Assembly (NCBI RefSeq): GCF_949987535.1
Contig: NC_080075.1
Location: forward strand, 55,545,636-55,609,635
Length of the DNA: 64,000 nucleotides
Source: Balaenoptera acutorostrata
Taxonomy: Eukaryota; Chordata; Mammalia; Artiodactyla; Balaenopteridae
Direction: 5' to 3'
The notes beneath the pieces are model-generated. The model saw only the letters and a program-made list of their open reading frames with translations, had not been told where the DNA came from and did no database searches. This document shows, piece after piece, positions 15,801 through 29,139 of the stretch. The position numbers and the translations under genes were made by a program. The first letter of the stretch is position 1; each line of letters begins with the position of its first letter.

Positions 15801-17379
15801 TCATGAATTCTCTCTCCCTTCTGCCCCTCTATGACACTGTCACTGTCTTCAGATTGCTCAAAACCTGGACGGGGGCTGCGTGGCACACAGAGACACAAAT
15901 CTAAGTAAAAAAATTCAGGTTGACAGAACTGGGCACCCAAGAGGCGTATAGACAGTAAGTGCTGAAGGGTTCATAGGAAGAGGGGGTTGCTCTGGGGTGG
16001 TCAGAGACAACTGTTTAAAGAAGGGCATTTGAAGACACTCATGAAAAACAGGGATCTCACTCTGTTGAATGAAAGAAGTGCTTTCTGGGCCTAGTGGGTT
16101 GGGCCGACACTGGAAAGCATGGAGGTGGCAGAGGCCGGAGAAAGCTCCCTCCAGAGACGGAGAACAGGTCCACCTGGCTGAAGAGGAGGGTCCATTTCCC
16201 AGACTTATCGACTGGCCTCATGAGGTGGGTCCAGTGGCCTGGAGCAGTGGCATCTCAGACCACTGCTTTGGGGAGATTCATCGGGCAATGGCGTGCAAGG
16301 CGGTTTGGAGTGAGGACCAGAGGCGTGAAGCCACATAAGGAGGCTGCTGTGCTAGTGGCAGGCTGCCGAGGTGGTTGCCAGGGGCAACCTGGGAAGGCAT
16401 CCACTCCCCAGCCAACCACTTTGAGGAGCCCTGGCCTATGAAGTATACCGCTGCTATTTGCAAAAGGTAGACTCAGCTCTTGTCCCAACAAATAAAGCTC
16501 TCAGGCCCCAAACCCTTGGCTGTTATGGCTCAGACCACAGACTTTATTTCAGCCCTGCTTCTCCTAGCTCATTATTTAACTCCAAATATACATTTACTTA
16601 TACAAATTTGTATTCATCCAGCACAAACATCAAGCCAAGTATGCCTCCCTTAATTTACAGAACAAGAGGATTAGAGAATAATGTGTCACCTATAAAAGTT
16701 AACATTCACTTAACTAAAAAAGGAGTCTTTCAAATTGAGACTGTTCTAGGGAATGTAAAATGCAATGCATTTATGGGCCACTTGGCAAGGGACACATGGA
16801 TGCTGTGAACTGAGGTTCAAGGGCCTTTCTGCAAGGGCACTGGATTTATTTGGTTCTCTTTTCTCTTTCCCCCTGAGCTCCTAAATTTAAGCTCTGGGCC
16901 ATATGCTGTTATTCCTCAAGAAGAACAAACCCAAACTAGGAGATGTTCCTACCAAGGGGCCTCAGTGGCACCACTGTGGACCATCCACCTTCAGGACACA
17001 GGATCAGTGAATGTGCCGAGGTCACTGATGCTGCCCAGGGACAGGCCAGCCTTTAGAGCCAAGAGTTGGGCCGTACAGAGTAGTAGCCTAGTGACGTCCC
17101 TCTGTTTTGCTAAAAGGGTAGAATGAAATGAGGGACATTCTTTCCTCTTCATAACCTGATTCAGGTGGCTAGCCTATGGGAGGGGAGACAGTCTGGGAAT
17201 GGCCTTTTTACCACACACACACACCCACACTTGATCCCTGCTTCGGGTGCCTGCCAATTAACTGGTTAGCTGAACTGATGACAGTGAACCAAAGTTCCAG
17301 GTGTGGGCGGTGCCTCGGCCAATGTTCGCGCTCTGGGTTAACACCTATATTTAAACAAGGGCTTCAGGAGAGACCATGA

Positions 17380-17692
17380 CTTGACTCAGTGCTTTCAAAT
17401 TGGAGCGTGCACCAGAACCACCAAGAAAACTTGCTAAAACAAGGATGTCCAAGCCCAGTGCAAAGTAAGACTGTGGGGCCTCTTGTTGAAACATTAAACC
17501 ATGCCCAGGGCCCTTCTGTGCAGGACCGCACAGGTCACACAGAGTCATGGAGCCCACCCTGGATGTGTCCCCTGCCCAGAGTTCTTGAGTCAGTAGGTCT
17601 CAGTTTGGCGGCTGAGAATGTGCTTTTCTAACAAGTTCTCACGTGATGTGGATGCTGGTGGCCCTAAGACCACAGGTGGAGAATCACTGCCT
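17380..17692 (+). mobile_element. hAT-Charlie-type element, degraded
   Basis: It starts with 'cagtgctttcaaattggagc' and ends with 'ggtggagaatcactgcctta', matching MER5/MER20-like terminal sequences. The inner 17455-17570 does not fit and may be a later insertion. Confidence 0.5.
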
Positions 17693-18559
17693 TAACTCAA
17701 GGTCCTACGAGTGACCCTAATGCCGGGAAAGTCAACCAAGTTTGGCAGGTGGTGACCTATTTGGGGGATGGGTGAGGAGAGGTCTTCAGCACTGTTAAAA
17801 ATCACACCAGAGAGGTGAGCACCTTCTCCAGGCAGCAGAGGCCAGCCCTGTGATTTCTGGCCTATTGAGATTTTCTTCTCTTCAATGTCTTTGATCTCAG
17901 TGGCAACACTGACTTCAAAATCTGGAGTAATCCCAAGACAACCCTATTTGGGTTAACCAGGCCCAGAGGAAATAGTTCTGCTTAAAATTTCCTGTTTTTT
18001 AACAGTTCCGCCACAGCCAAACTGGTTTCCATCCGTGCCCAGTACACTTGCTTCCAGGAGGTGGCGAAATTGGCTGTAGCAGCTGCCCAGCTGGCCTCCA
18101 GGAGGGAGGGAGAGGGGTGCACAGGGCCCACGAATGGAAACAGAACAGCTTGGAACTGAAGTCACAACGGCTGGGGGGCCGGGAAGCCAGCAGGCCGGCC
18201 CCCAGGAACCCTGGGACAGCAAGGCCTCTTTCCTCTGTGGAAGGCTGTGCTCCCGCAGCACCTGCCTATCCTCCTGGGGGCTTCGGACGGAACCTGGCCA
18301 GCGTGCTGTCAGCTTGGAGCTGAGGGTGGAAACTGCGGGGCCAGATGCAGCCCTTCACCGGAGGGGCCAGGGGCTCAGGCACATCATCCGGCTGAAGACG
18401 GCTCTACCTTTTCCCCTGCTCTTTCTCGGGAGCATATCTTCTGACTGGATCATTAATCTCTGACTCAGTGCTAAGCACACAGAAAATTCCCTCACTCACT
18501 ACGTAGATATTGCACTCCTGCTACATGTCTGCCCCATGCTGGGCAAGAAGCAGGAAATC

Positions 18560-18765
18560 AGTCAGGTCATCTGTCAACAGGTGACGCTTACTAGATGCTC
18601 AGTCCTGTCCTAGGGAAAGTCAGGTGTAAGAGCATCCTTTCCCTCAAGGAATCTACAGACTGGTGGGGAAGAGAAAGATAAACCGCCGTAAGGCTGCACA
18701 ACAATCCAGAAGAAACCCTTGGTGCCGAATAAAGAGGGACCCACAGTAGGTGCTCCATAAACCCT
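18560..18765 (-). repeat. L2-like fragment
   Basis: 'actagatgctcagtcctgtc' and 'tttccctcaaggaatctaca' resemble a reversed L2 3' end. Confidence 0.4.
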
Positions 18766-18959
18766 CAGCAGGGTCTTTAAATTGCCTTGGGCTCCAGGTC
18801 TCAGTTACTTGCTTCCCAGGACCCTTCAGGGTCTGACCCCAAAGAAGAGAGGTGGGTCATGCAGATCAGAGGCACTCTGCAGAGATGCAGCATGCTGGGC
18901 CCAGGAGCACAACAAGGTTCTTTAATGCTAAAAATAGCCCCGGTAAACAGGCTTTGATG

Positions 18960-19135
18960 ACTCCCCACAGCCAGGATATGCGCGGGCTGAGGTTTCGGAG
19001 CACTTTTTCCGGAGCACCGCGCATTTCCTTCAGGCAGCACCACGCGGGGGGTGGAGGGGGGACGGGACCCGAGGGGCAGCAGGAGCTGGGCGTCTGGGGC
19101 GAGCGGGCAGGGTGGCAGGGCAAACGCTCCTGACC
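18960..19135. promoter_or_regulatory. CpG-dense patch in intron 2 (candidate regulatory)
   Basis: About 15 CpG in roughly 170 bp of GC-rich, non-SINE sequence, in contrast to the CpG-poor intron around it. It is too short for a classical CpG island. Retained CpG suggests low germline methylation, but no function is shown. Confidence 0.35.
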
Positions 19136-19878
19136 GGGCCTCTGGGACCAGATCATCCCAGGGCTGCTGGTCAGGGTGCATTTTTATTCCACCAGGGTTA
19201 TTTTACCTCTGTTCCTAGTCTGAGAAGTTCCAGGAGTGTTTTGACTGGTCTTCGAACCACCCTGATGTGATCCTCCTGGTGCAGATGTGCTGTGCAGATG
19301 TGTCCCTGGGTAGTTATCAACGAAAGGGCTTTCCTTTTACACCAATTCTTCCCTCCGGCCCACAGACCCACAACTACACCCGGCCCTGGGTGTGCTGACT
19401 GCAAAAGCAGACCCAGTCAAGCCATGAGGAAACTATTTCTGAATCACTTACTGGGTCATTAGCCCCACCTTTAAACTCCACCATTGCCTGGTAGTAGGCC
19501 TGGGCTACCCTCACATCTTTGGCAGAAGGCACTGTGTTTTATCTGACCTTGCAGGCCTCCCAAAGGGCTTTGAAAGTCCACCATTAGAAATTCATTTCTT
19601 TATTCTGTGCATAACTTACTATCCTATCTCACCCTCTCTGTGTTACCCTTCATAAGATGTCGTGCCGGGCTGGGGTCAGTACACACCTGCTGATTGACCA
19701 GACTTTTTTGGTTTAAGTTAAGGAAATGATCTGAACAAAGCATCTCTAGAAGAGATTGTACGATTAGCTGCTCTCAGCCATTAACATCCTAGCATGAATC
19801 AGCCTCTCAGCTCTTCACCAAACAGGACACAAAAAGGCCTTGGTTTGGAGGGTGAGTGGGGCAAGGGGGTGAGACAGT

Positions 19879-19896
19879 AAAAAAAAAAAAAAAAAA
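19879..19896. repeat. poly-A run
   Basis: Eighteen A in a row; no SINE body is recognisable before it. Confidence 0.9.
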
Positions 19897-20889
19897 GTAG
19901 AGGTGAAAGCCTGGGAAAAGAAGTCCGAACGGGGGGACCTAAGAGGGCACCAGAAACCACATCTGCCTCCACAATTTTCCCTCTGGTCTCACTCTTTCCT
20001 GCATGAAAAGGTCACGGCAAAAAACTAAAGTCACTTGTCCTACATTTTAATGTCTTTCCCTTAGTAGTCTAGAGACGAGGAAATCATAATCTCTTATTAA
20101 GACTGATGTCTTCACTAAGCAAATGCCAATGAATTAATAATAAACCTGACATTTGTCTTAGAAAGCTTGCTGCACATTGACCTCTAGCTCTCACGTAAAA
20201 TGAATTTGATTTTACCTCATATGAGTATGGGGGAAGCCAAAAATCAATTTTATAGTGAAAAGCCAACTCTGCACATCTACCACTGTTTAAGGCCGTCCGA
20301 ATGCAGGAGTGAACCTCATCTGGTTACAGTTTGCGGAGCTCCTCTTGGAAGAGGATTTAAGACAATCAAGTGGTATTTCCACTGATGTTCCCGTCAGAGT
20401 GTGTTCTGTTCTCGGCCCAGCGTGGAAGCTAATATCATAAAGCTATTGTTTCAGTTTGCTTCCTGTGATACAAATCTCAATCGGCCGCCCAGACTCCCAG
20501 CCTGAATTTCTCAGCGTTGAGGTTTCCTCTCCAACATTCCCACACAGAACAGCCTACTGTGAAAATCAAAGGGAAACGTGTTACTAAGTAAAGAAGAAAC
20601 TTTTCTAAAGCAAAACCTGGTCTTTTTTAGCCTTTTGAACTCTGAGGTATGCAACCAGCTATTTCCTATCATAAAGTGAGCCAACATCGGCACTCACCTT
20701 TGTTAGAAATGCTTCAATAATGGATCTGTGGTTTGTTTTGACTTGGGAAAGCTTGGCAACTCTGCATTTTGCTAGAAATTGCTAGAAGGTGGTAAGAGGA
20801 CAGTAAGGGTTTACACTGGGTTTTCATTTACATCATTTTTTCCAGAAGACTACTCTTATTATAAATCAATTTGCTTGTTCATAGTAAGT

Positions 20890-21080
20890 TTTATCTCTTA
20901 AGTTATAACTTACTGAGAGCCCATATGTGGCAGGCAAGAGGAAAGGGCTTTCATATCCAATGTCCACGGTAAGTACTGGTATCCTCTTTGTGCAGATGAG
21001 AAAGTAAAGCTCAGAGGTAGTCAAGAGGTTTTCACAAGGCTGCAGAGAAGGAAGGCAGCCTGACTGAGGTTCCAGGGCAG
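20890..21080 (-). repeat. MIR
   Basis: Reversed MIR: 'gagcccatatgtggcaggca', 'gtaagtactggtatcctctt' and 'gcagatgagaaagtaaagct'. Confidence 0.6.
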
Positions 21081-21869
21081 GTCCAACTGTCCACAAATCC
21101 TGAACTCCTTTTCTCTGCATTCCATGTTTTGAAGAAGCAAAATGTGATTTAAAAAGAACAAGATCCTGTCTCACATACAATTCCTAAAAACGATAACAAC
21201 AATTGGTCTAAAGAATGTGTGGCAGCAGCCTGGAAGAGAAGGTACAGAAAGCCATCCATCTCCTCCTCCCCCAGGTGAAGCATGTTTTATGAGAACTGCT
21301 CCTTCAAGGACGCCCAGACCAGACGGCCAAATGTGGACACTTTTTATCCTTTTCTGTCATTTCTTTCCCCGGGACCGAGAGGACCAGAAGTGACACACTG
21401 AGGGCTCTGGTCAGTCCAGGGCCAAGCCCAGCCAGAGCACAGGCACTTTGCTTCCATACTTGCAACCGCTCTGGGAGGGGACATGTTGATGTCTCCCTGT
21501 GGCCACTCTGGTCTTATCTCCCTGGGCATATCTGGCAAACAGGGGGTTCATGCCAGCACACATGCAGGCAGATGTGCTCAGAGCCTCCAATATGTGTCCT
21601 GTCCAAGCCAACCCTGAACCACTGAGGGGGACGGTTATGCATGGGAGAGCTCGGAAACCAAGGCCGTGCACCAAGAGCAAGGGCAGAAACAGTCACTGAG
21701 TGTGTGAGGACCTCCTGCAGACCCCAGTGCTCAGGGCTAGCCCCTGGTGCCTCTGTTTAACTTTGGTTCCTCCTCCAAGGGAGAACCCTACCCTTCCCCC
21801 AATCCTCAGCCCTCATCGACATCTTCACCTGACCAGGTTTGCAGAATGCTCCTGCCCTCCATGTCTCTC

Positions 21870-21985
21870 TTCCCATGGATTCAAAAGGACTTGAACTCCA
21901 GGTGCTAAATGTGTGACTTGGAGCAACCTTAACTTTGCTGTGCCTCACTTCTCATCATCTGTGAAATGAGGGGAAACATCCTACA
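21870..21985 (+). repeat. MIR fragment
   Basis: 'gtgtgacttggagcaacctt' and 'gcctcacttctcatcatctg' followed by TGAAATGAGG fit the MIR core. Confidence 0.5.
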
Positions 21986-23084
21986 AGTCCAAATTCAATC
22001 AGAGAGATGTCCCAGGATTGATGTATTACTCCTTTCGGGGCTCCCTGCTGGTGGAGGAACAGGGGTGGTGGTGGTGGAAGGAAGCAGTGATGAACCCAAA
22101 GAAATCAGCGTCTAAGAGTAGAATCCCAAGTATTGTAACACGGAAGGTGAGATGCTTCTGGGTGTGGGGAAGGGGTCTCCGTCTAGTCATTAAGTCCTCC
22201 ACTCCCTACTCTGTGCAGATGTAAAGATGATTCCAACACTACCGGACATTGCCCTCACCTGTCCTGGAGGACAAGCTTCTTTAAAGGAAAGAAGTACACA
22301 TGTGTCCTGCGATGGCATCTCCAATCCTTTCTTATACTTCAGCCCATAGATCCCTCTTCCTGTAGCATCTAGGATGACAAGTCTGCCATTGCCTTGCACT
22401 GTTTCTTTCAAAGTATTTATAGAGCAAGTCTTCGCCCTGGGTTCTCTCCCTCCTGTCTGCTCTTTCTTGAGACTCTTTAGATTTGCAGTCCAGGGTTAGC
22501 CCTCCAACCCTTGGACCCACTGAGCTGTCATCCTACTTTCTGAAAGTCTTCCCCCCATATCCTTCCTGTGCTCCAGGGCTCAGAATAGCACATGCCGGTC
22601 TGGCCTCCCCGCCTCACACTGGATTCCCTCTGCTCTGGGTTTCTTTCCCAGAATAGCCACTTCATAACAGGATGGCAGAGTCAACCGCACTCCAAGGCAC
22701 ACGGCTCACTCAGGAACACTGAAAAGCCAGCACAAGAGAACCTTCCCTTGCCCTCCCTCCTCCGCTCACCACCTTGGATGCTGCCACCTGCAGTGCCACA
22801 GCCAGGTGGGGTGCGGAGGGGCACTGCCCACTGCCTGGTTTTGTTAAGAAACTGGCAGACTAGAGGGGACTGTCGCATCAGATCTGACACTGGCAGAATC
22901 CCCAGGCCACCTCTTTCTGGTCAGGACTAACAGGAAATGGTATTTTGAAGAAGGTGAGCTCTGAGAGGAAAAAAAAGTTTTGTGAACTTGAGACTTGCAG
23001 AGGTTATCAGGGGAGGTGAGAATTAGTTGGTCCTGAGGGGAGACTATTACCTGTCAGGGGCTCCCCGGTGTGAGTAGCGTGGCT

Positions 23085-23225
23085 GGGTCTGGTGCTTTAC
23101 AGATGTTCTCTCAGTTAATGCTTAAAGACACCCCATGCAGTAAGCATTTTAACCCCTTTTAACAGATGAGGAAACTAAGAGCAGAGACACTGAATACTTT
23201 GCCTGGCATCCTGGCTAGTAAGAGG
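23085..23225 (-). repeat. MIR
   Basis: Reversed MIR: 'gtgctttacagatgttctct', 'taacagatgaggaaactaag', then a degraded end. Confidence 0.65.
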
Positions 23226-23439
23226 GAAAGATCCTACGGGCACACCTCCGCTTCTGGAAAAAGTGGCCGGCAGATAAGCACTAAGATGCTTCCTAAGGAT
23301 TCCTTCACCCTAGACTGGAGTGTGGGTCTGACAGCCAGAGCACGGGAACTGGGGAGCCAGCAAAAGCTGCTCTCATTCTCCCAGCCCTCTCTGTCCCCTC
23401 AGCTTCCAAGCACTCCCCTGGTCCTGCCGTTGCTCTTCA

Positions 23440-23856
<417 letters not shown>

Positions 23857-24569
23857 TCAAGAGGCAGGGGTTAGTCTCTAGCACGTCACTGTCATCCCAT
23901 CACACCCCTGGTCACGACATCCCCGGGACTCTCCACCCACGGCACAGCTAGACCCTCCTGATGAGCTGCCGCGGGCTCACGCCAGTCACCGGAGCCGCGG
24001 GGAGTCAGCTCTGAACTGTCAGCTCTGCCTTCACGCGTCTCGTGTCTTCTCAGCCGCCTTCCCCTCCTGAGTGCCGTGGAGACCACAACAGGGCTTCACA
24101 CGGGTGGGGTTTGAGCAAAGCCTTGCCGATTGAATCAATCCACTGGCAATGCCTGGGACCTGGTCCAGGGCTATCTGGGGACTGAGGTGAATGCCCAGGG
24201 ACGGAGAGGGAAGGGTGAGGAAGCTGTGGCCAGGGCCCAGATGGCTGTGTCAAAGCCTCTGGAGAACAAGATGAAGATCTGCTGCTGGATAAAATGCTCT
24301 TAGAGACAATGAAGCCCAGTACTGGACCTTAGATCCCATTTCGTATCAGAGAGTGATTTCCACCGTAAAAATCGAAAATGCCGCTAGAGCCCAAGAACCG
24401 TCAGCCAGACACCTGTCAGTCTGATGTCCCGATGTGCACACCTGCTGAGGGTTAAAAAGGACTGAGCACAAACACGATTCCTCTTTAATCCTGCCAGGAC
24501 AGGCTACCAGCAGGCCTAATCTTCCTTCTCCTTGCAGGACAGAGGGCCACTCGCCAGCTCTGTACGTTT

Positions 24570-24660
24570 ATATTATTTAACCTGATTAGCCTCAGTTTTC
24601 TCATCTGTAAAGTGGTAATACAGTACTTGCCCCACAGAGTTAATGTGAGGATTGAATATG
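24570..24660 (+). repeat. MIR fragment
   Basis: 'cctcagttttctcatctgta' with an AAGTGGTAATACAG stretch and 'gtgaggattgaatatgataa' is the MIR core. Confidence 0.65.
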
Positions 24661-24680
24661 ATAACTTCAGTAAAATCTTT

Positions 24681-25045
24681 TTTTTAATATAAATTTATTT
24701 ATTTTGCATGTATTTATTTTTGGCTGTGTTGGGTCTTCGTTGCTGTTCACGGGCTTTCTCTAGCTGTGGCGAGCGGGGTCTACTCTTCGTTGGGGTGCGC
24801 CGGCTTCTCATTGTGGTGGCTTCTCTTGTTGGTGGAGCACGGGCCCTACGTGCGTGGGCTTCAGTAGTTGTGGCACGCAGGCTCAGTAGTTGTGGCTCGC
24901 GGGCTCTAGAGTGCAAGCTCAGTAGTTGTGGTGCACGGGTTTAGTTGCGCTGTGGCATGCGGGATCTTCCCAGACCAGGGCTCGAGCCCATGACCCCTGC
25001 ATTGGCAGGCGGATTCTTAACCACTGCACCACCAGGGAAGCCCTC
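24681..25045 (-). mobile_element. CHR-2-like SINE (copy 3)
   Basis: Reverse orientation, from a T-rich head through 'ggctgtgttgggtcttcgtt' to 'ccaccagggaagccctc'. The 18-bp flanking copies (24663-24680 and 25046-25063) differ at two bases, AACTTCAGTAAAATCTTT against AACTTCTGTAAAGTCTTT. It landed at the edge of a MIR. Confidence 0.95.
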
Positions 25046-25254
25046 AACTTCTGTAAAGTCTTTAGTGCCAGGCCTATCCCAATGCTAAGCAGTCAATGTT
25101 AGCTAATACCAATAACAAATATATTCATGAAAAGATAATCATGAGAGTAAAAATGTTACAAGAGTACAGTATAATCTTATTTTCATGGAAATGTATTATA
25201 CATAACACTTATATAGGAAAAAATCTAGAAATATAATAAATAACTGTTATTCTT

Positions 25255-25407
25255 ACAGCTATCACGTATATGGTACTTATTATGTTCCAGGGACTGTCTT
25301 AAGCACTACTGCACTGGCTTCTTTAATTCTCACAACTACCCTTGGAAGTAGTTGTTATTATTACCCCTAATTTACAGATGAGGAAACGGGTCCATAGAGA
25401 CTAAGTA
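25255..25407 (-). repeat. MIR, first part (split by Tigger)
   Basis: Reversed MIR: 'ttattatgttccagggactg', 'cacaactacccttggaagta', 'tttacagatgaggaaacggg'. It breaks off at the Tigger insertion and resumes at 25738. Confidence 0.75.
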
Positions 25408-25737
25408 CAGTAGTCCCCCTTTATCCACGGGGGATTCATTCCAAGCCTCCCAGTGGATTGCCTGACCCCGTGGATACTACCGAACCCTACCTGTACTATG
25501 CTTTTTCCTATACTAATGGGCAGGTAGCGTATACAGCACAAATACGCTGGACAAAGGGATGATTCATGTCCTGAATAGGATGTTGGGACACTTCATCATG
25601 TTATTCAGAATGGCATGAGGCTTAAAACCTATGAATTGCTTATTTCTAGAATTTTCCGTTTAATATATTCAGACTGGGGTTTACTGTGGGGAACTGAAAC
25701 CATAGAAAGTAAAACTGTGGATAAGGGGAGACTGCTG
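25408..25737. mobile_element. Tigger-type MITE (TcMar) inside a MIR
   Basis: A non-autonomous element of 330 bp. Its ends are inverted copies: 'cagtagtccccctttatcca' at 25408 and the complement of 'tggataaggggagactgctg' at 25737. TA flanks both sides (25406-25407 and 25738-25739), as for Tc1/mariner elements. The internal 'ggggattcattccaagcctc' and 'cagtggattgcctgaccccg' fit Tigger-family consensus. No transposase frame remains. Confidence 0.85.
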
Positions 25738-25850
25738 TAATTCACCTGCAGCCTCTCCGCAGGTAAATGGGGAAGTGGGGCTTTGCACCGGGCAGCTGGG
25801 CCCCAGAATCCAGGCTCTTCTCCATCAATGATGTCCTGCCTCCCCAGCCT
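25738..25850 (-). repeat. MIR, second part
   Basis: 'gaagtggggctttgcaccgg' and 'ccccagaatccaggctcttc' are the end of the same reversed MIR interrupted by the Tigger element. Confidence 0.7.
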
Positions 25851-27004
25851 CAAAAATGTTACAGTGTCAGGTCAGTGAGGTTAGGAGGAATTTTTTTCTT
25901 AGTGCTTCTCTGTATTTTCTTATGTTTCTATTAAAAAAAACCTATATTGCCTGTTTAATAAACAAATTTGTCTTTATTTTTTTTATAAGGTGTCCAATGC
26001 AGTTCACGGCTGTCAAGGCCTCACCCAACCCGCTCCAGCTTGCTCTTGGCTATCCTCTCTCCTGAGACTTCCAAAACCAGGGGCTGCTTCTCCTTTTGTT
26101 TGGCTTTGCAGCCTGTTATCTGGACTGAAAATTCAGTATTTTGGGATTCCCGGAATGTTGACACGCCGCCTCTCAAACCGCCAAGATGTGGGGCAGAGGC
26201 ACTGTTTTGACTTTACCACATGCTTCATTTTAGAAAAACATAACAACCAGCTCCTTGGATGGATCAAGCATCATAGACTCAGACTGCAGGAGGAAACTCC
26301 AACAGCTGTTGATGGTCAGGAAGAACCTTCAGAAAAATTGTGAAATGAGTGAAATTGTTTTTCTTGTCCTATCTGCCTTTTCTGTTTCCTTTACCCAACT
26401 CCCGTTTCCTCCTCTGCGCCTGACTTCCAGCCCTCAGAACTCTCGTCCCTGCACCCCACGCCTTCAGAACCTGCCCTTAGGATCATTCTGCTCTTGCTCC
26501 GGCCTGTAGTGGCAGTTTGTATACTAGTCCCTCTCACTTGCATTTTAATCCTGACCTCTGATTGTGGAGCGAAAGCAGTTGTTCGAGGTTTGCACGCATC
26601 CTGGCCCAGGAAGGGAGGGTGGGAAGGGGACAGGATGCTACAACTGTACCCATCACACCTGCGTGTCATGAGAACCAGCGTCTTTAGGACACTGGATTCC
26701 ACTCTCCAGCACAACCGTCGTGCTCCCCAACAGAAGCATCATGAACGCATGACCAGCCGTTAGGGGCCTCTAGAGAAGGTCTCCTGGGTGAAAGAGATAC
26801 CAGCACATTTACATCGATGTGACATTTACATCAATGTCTGCATGCACAGCGCTTTCCTTTGCCATTGCCCCTTCTTTGAAGTGGAAGAGCAGACAGAGAG
26901 GAAGAGCCAGGGAAGGAAAAGGCCGTCTGGAGTCGGTGCTCTGTCTGCCAATGGCCTTTGAGATTTGGCTCCTACTACGTTCCCTTGGCCACACAAATGT
27001 TTAT

Positions 27005-27200
27005 TGACACCCATTTTTGTGTCGGGTGCTGCACCGAGAACCTTACATATATTACCTCATTATAATCCTCTTAACAACACAATTATGGTAGGTATTGTGA
27101 GCATATTTACACACGTGGGAACTGAGGCTCAGACATCAACCGTAACTTCTCAAGGTCACAAAGCAAGTGCCTACGTAAGCTCTTGGAGGGTGTACAGTCA
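27005..27200 (-). repeat. MIR
   Basis: Reversed MIR: 'acatatattacctcattata', 'tatggtaggtattgtgagca', 'ggaactgaggctcagacatc' and 'tctcaaggtcacaaagcaag'. Confidence 0.7.
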
Positions 27201-27228
27201 GTGAGCAGACACTTAGAAGTCCTGAGAC

Positions 27229-27537
27229 GGGCTTCCATGGTGGCGCAGTGGTTGAGAATCTGCCTGCCAACGCAGGCGACATGGGTTCGAGCCCTGGTCT
27301 GGGAAGATCCCACATGCCGCGGAGCAACTGGGCCCGTGAGCCACAACTACTGAGCCTGCGCGTCTGGAGCCTGTGCTCCGCAACAAGAGAGGCCGCGACA
27401 GTGAGAGGCCCGCGCACCGCGATGAAGAGTGGCCCCCACTCGCTGCAACTAGAGAAAGCCCTCGCACAGAAACGAAGACCCAACACAGCCAAAAATAAAT
27501 AAATAAATAAATTAATTAATTAAAAAAAAAAAAAAAA
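27229..27537 (+). mobile_element. CHR-2-like SINE (copy 4)
   Basis: It runs from 'gggcttccatggtggcgcag' to an AAATAAATAAAT/AATT/poly-A tail. An exact 14-bp duplication AGAAGTCCTGAGAC flanks it (27215-27228 and 27538-27551). Same sequence type as copies 2 and 6 ('gcgtctggagcctgtgctcc'). Confidence 0.96.
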
Positions 27538-27594
27538 AGAAGTCCTGAGACACGTGGGTGCTCCCTGTCTAATTCCATCCTCACCCCCTGCATA

Positions 27595-27770
27595 TGAGAT
27601 GGGCAAGGCAGGCACTGCTGTTGTTCCCATTTCACAGATCTGGAAACTGAGGCCCGACCAGGTTAAGTTACTTACTTAGGGCAGTTCTGCTAATTAGTGG
27701 CAGAGCTAGGGCTAGAACCCATCTCTTCTCAGGCCAATACATACTCTTTCTACTGCTTAACAGTAGGAGA
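27595..27770 (-). repeat. MIR
   Basis: 'ccatttcacagatctggaaa', 'gttaagttacttacttaggg', 'tagtggcagagctagggcta' and 'cttctcaggccaatacatac' follow reversed MIR order. Confidence 0.7.
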
Positions 27771-28849
27771 TAGTGGCTTTAGCAAGAAATAAAGAAACAG
27801 CAACATTTTAACATTTAGAAAAAGAAAGGTTGAGAATCTCATGCAGTCTCTTGGTTTAAAAGTCTGAGCTCCACTTTAGCTACCTTGTTTTTGCAGTTGT
27901 GCTCTGGGACCAGCATGACTTTAATTGGATTATCTAGTTAACCTTGACACAGCCCAGAGATATCTGTCTAACGTTGACTCTGGGAAGAACAGACAAACAT
28001 GTGTAATGCTGCCATATTGAATTAGCAACATGGAAGAACAAGAATAATTAATGCTAAGTGTAAAGGTGAGACCTGCCTTGGCCTAACTGATGCACCCAGT
28101 TGACTTCCTCACCCCATCTACCACAGGTTGGGCCTCTCAAGCCAACGGATCATGGTACGGGAAGTTAGGAGGACTGGTGTTTTAACATGCTGGCCACACA
28201 CTATCCAGCTATCTTATGTTGAACAAGAAAATGCATTCTCGGTGCCCTGATTGCCTCATCTCTGAAATGGGAGCCATCTCGTGTCTTCTTTGTCAGGATC
28301 AAATGAGATGAGGGTAGAAGGGTTGGAAGTACTAGAAAGCTCTCCACCAATGAAACCCTCAAGACAGATAGTAATGATCCCACTGCCGGGCTAATCTGAG
28401 CATTAGTCACAGTCAGACTTTGGCCCTACAGCTGCTCATTGCCAAGTCAACGCTGTCTCAGGGCTGCAGGTGTATTTGTTGGTCAGGCTGATTTTGATCA
28501 GTTTGTTGGGTAATGCAGCTGACCCTTCTTAGGTCAACGAGGCTTTATTTCCTAAAGTACTTGTGCCTTATTTTCTCTCCCTAGATGGGTGTTGGAATTC
28601 ACTGCAATAGACCAGAATTTTTTTTTTTAATGATAATTCTAGACATGGCATATTAGAATTCTCTGGTTTTTTGTAAAAATATATTTTATCTAAGTTTTCC
28701 AGATCATCAGAAAAGACTCAGAAAGTATTTCTTATTCCAATTGCTCTTTCTACAAAGTCCCTGCTCCTGTCTTTCTTGGTGGTCCTCCTGAGACCACAGG
28801 GGGTTCCTGCACAATACGTGGTATACGGAACACACCACATGAACGTGGC

Positions 28850-29105
28850 CCTGGTTGACTGTGTCTCGGGTGGACCCAGAAGTGTTTACTGAGCTCCGTT
28901 CTGGACCTTGTGGAGGAGGTGCACGTTCCTTGTCCTCGAGGAGTACACAGTCTGTTTGGGGAGCCAACAACTTGAAACATGCCCATGAACCAGAGAAATA
29001 AACACAGGCAATAAGCACGATAGGTGGTTAAGATAAGAAACAAGCTGATGTCAGCAAACAAGGTCAGGGCAGGCTACCCAGTGAGGCAGGAGTCCAGCTG
29101 ATCCT
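28850..29105 (-). repeat. L2-like fragment
   Basis: 'ttactgagctccgttctgga', 'gtcctcgaggagtacacagt' and a later 'gcaggctacccagtgaggca' fit a reversed L2 3' region. Confidence 0.45.
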
Positions 29106-29139
29106 AGAAGGACAAGTGGCAATACCTTACAGTGTTTGA

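Noticed and set aside
27136..27492. Protein-like frames within SINE copies (also 6193-6525, 8167-8590, 34179-34532, 45029-45408)
   Set aside because: They recur at each CHR copy in similar form because the SINE sequence repeats; they are not genes.
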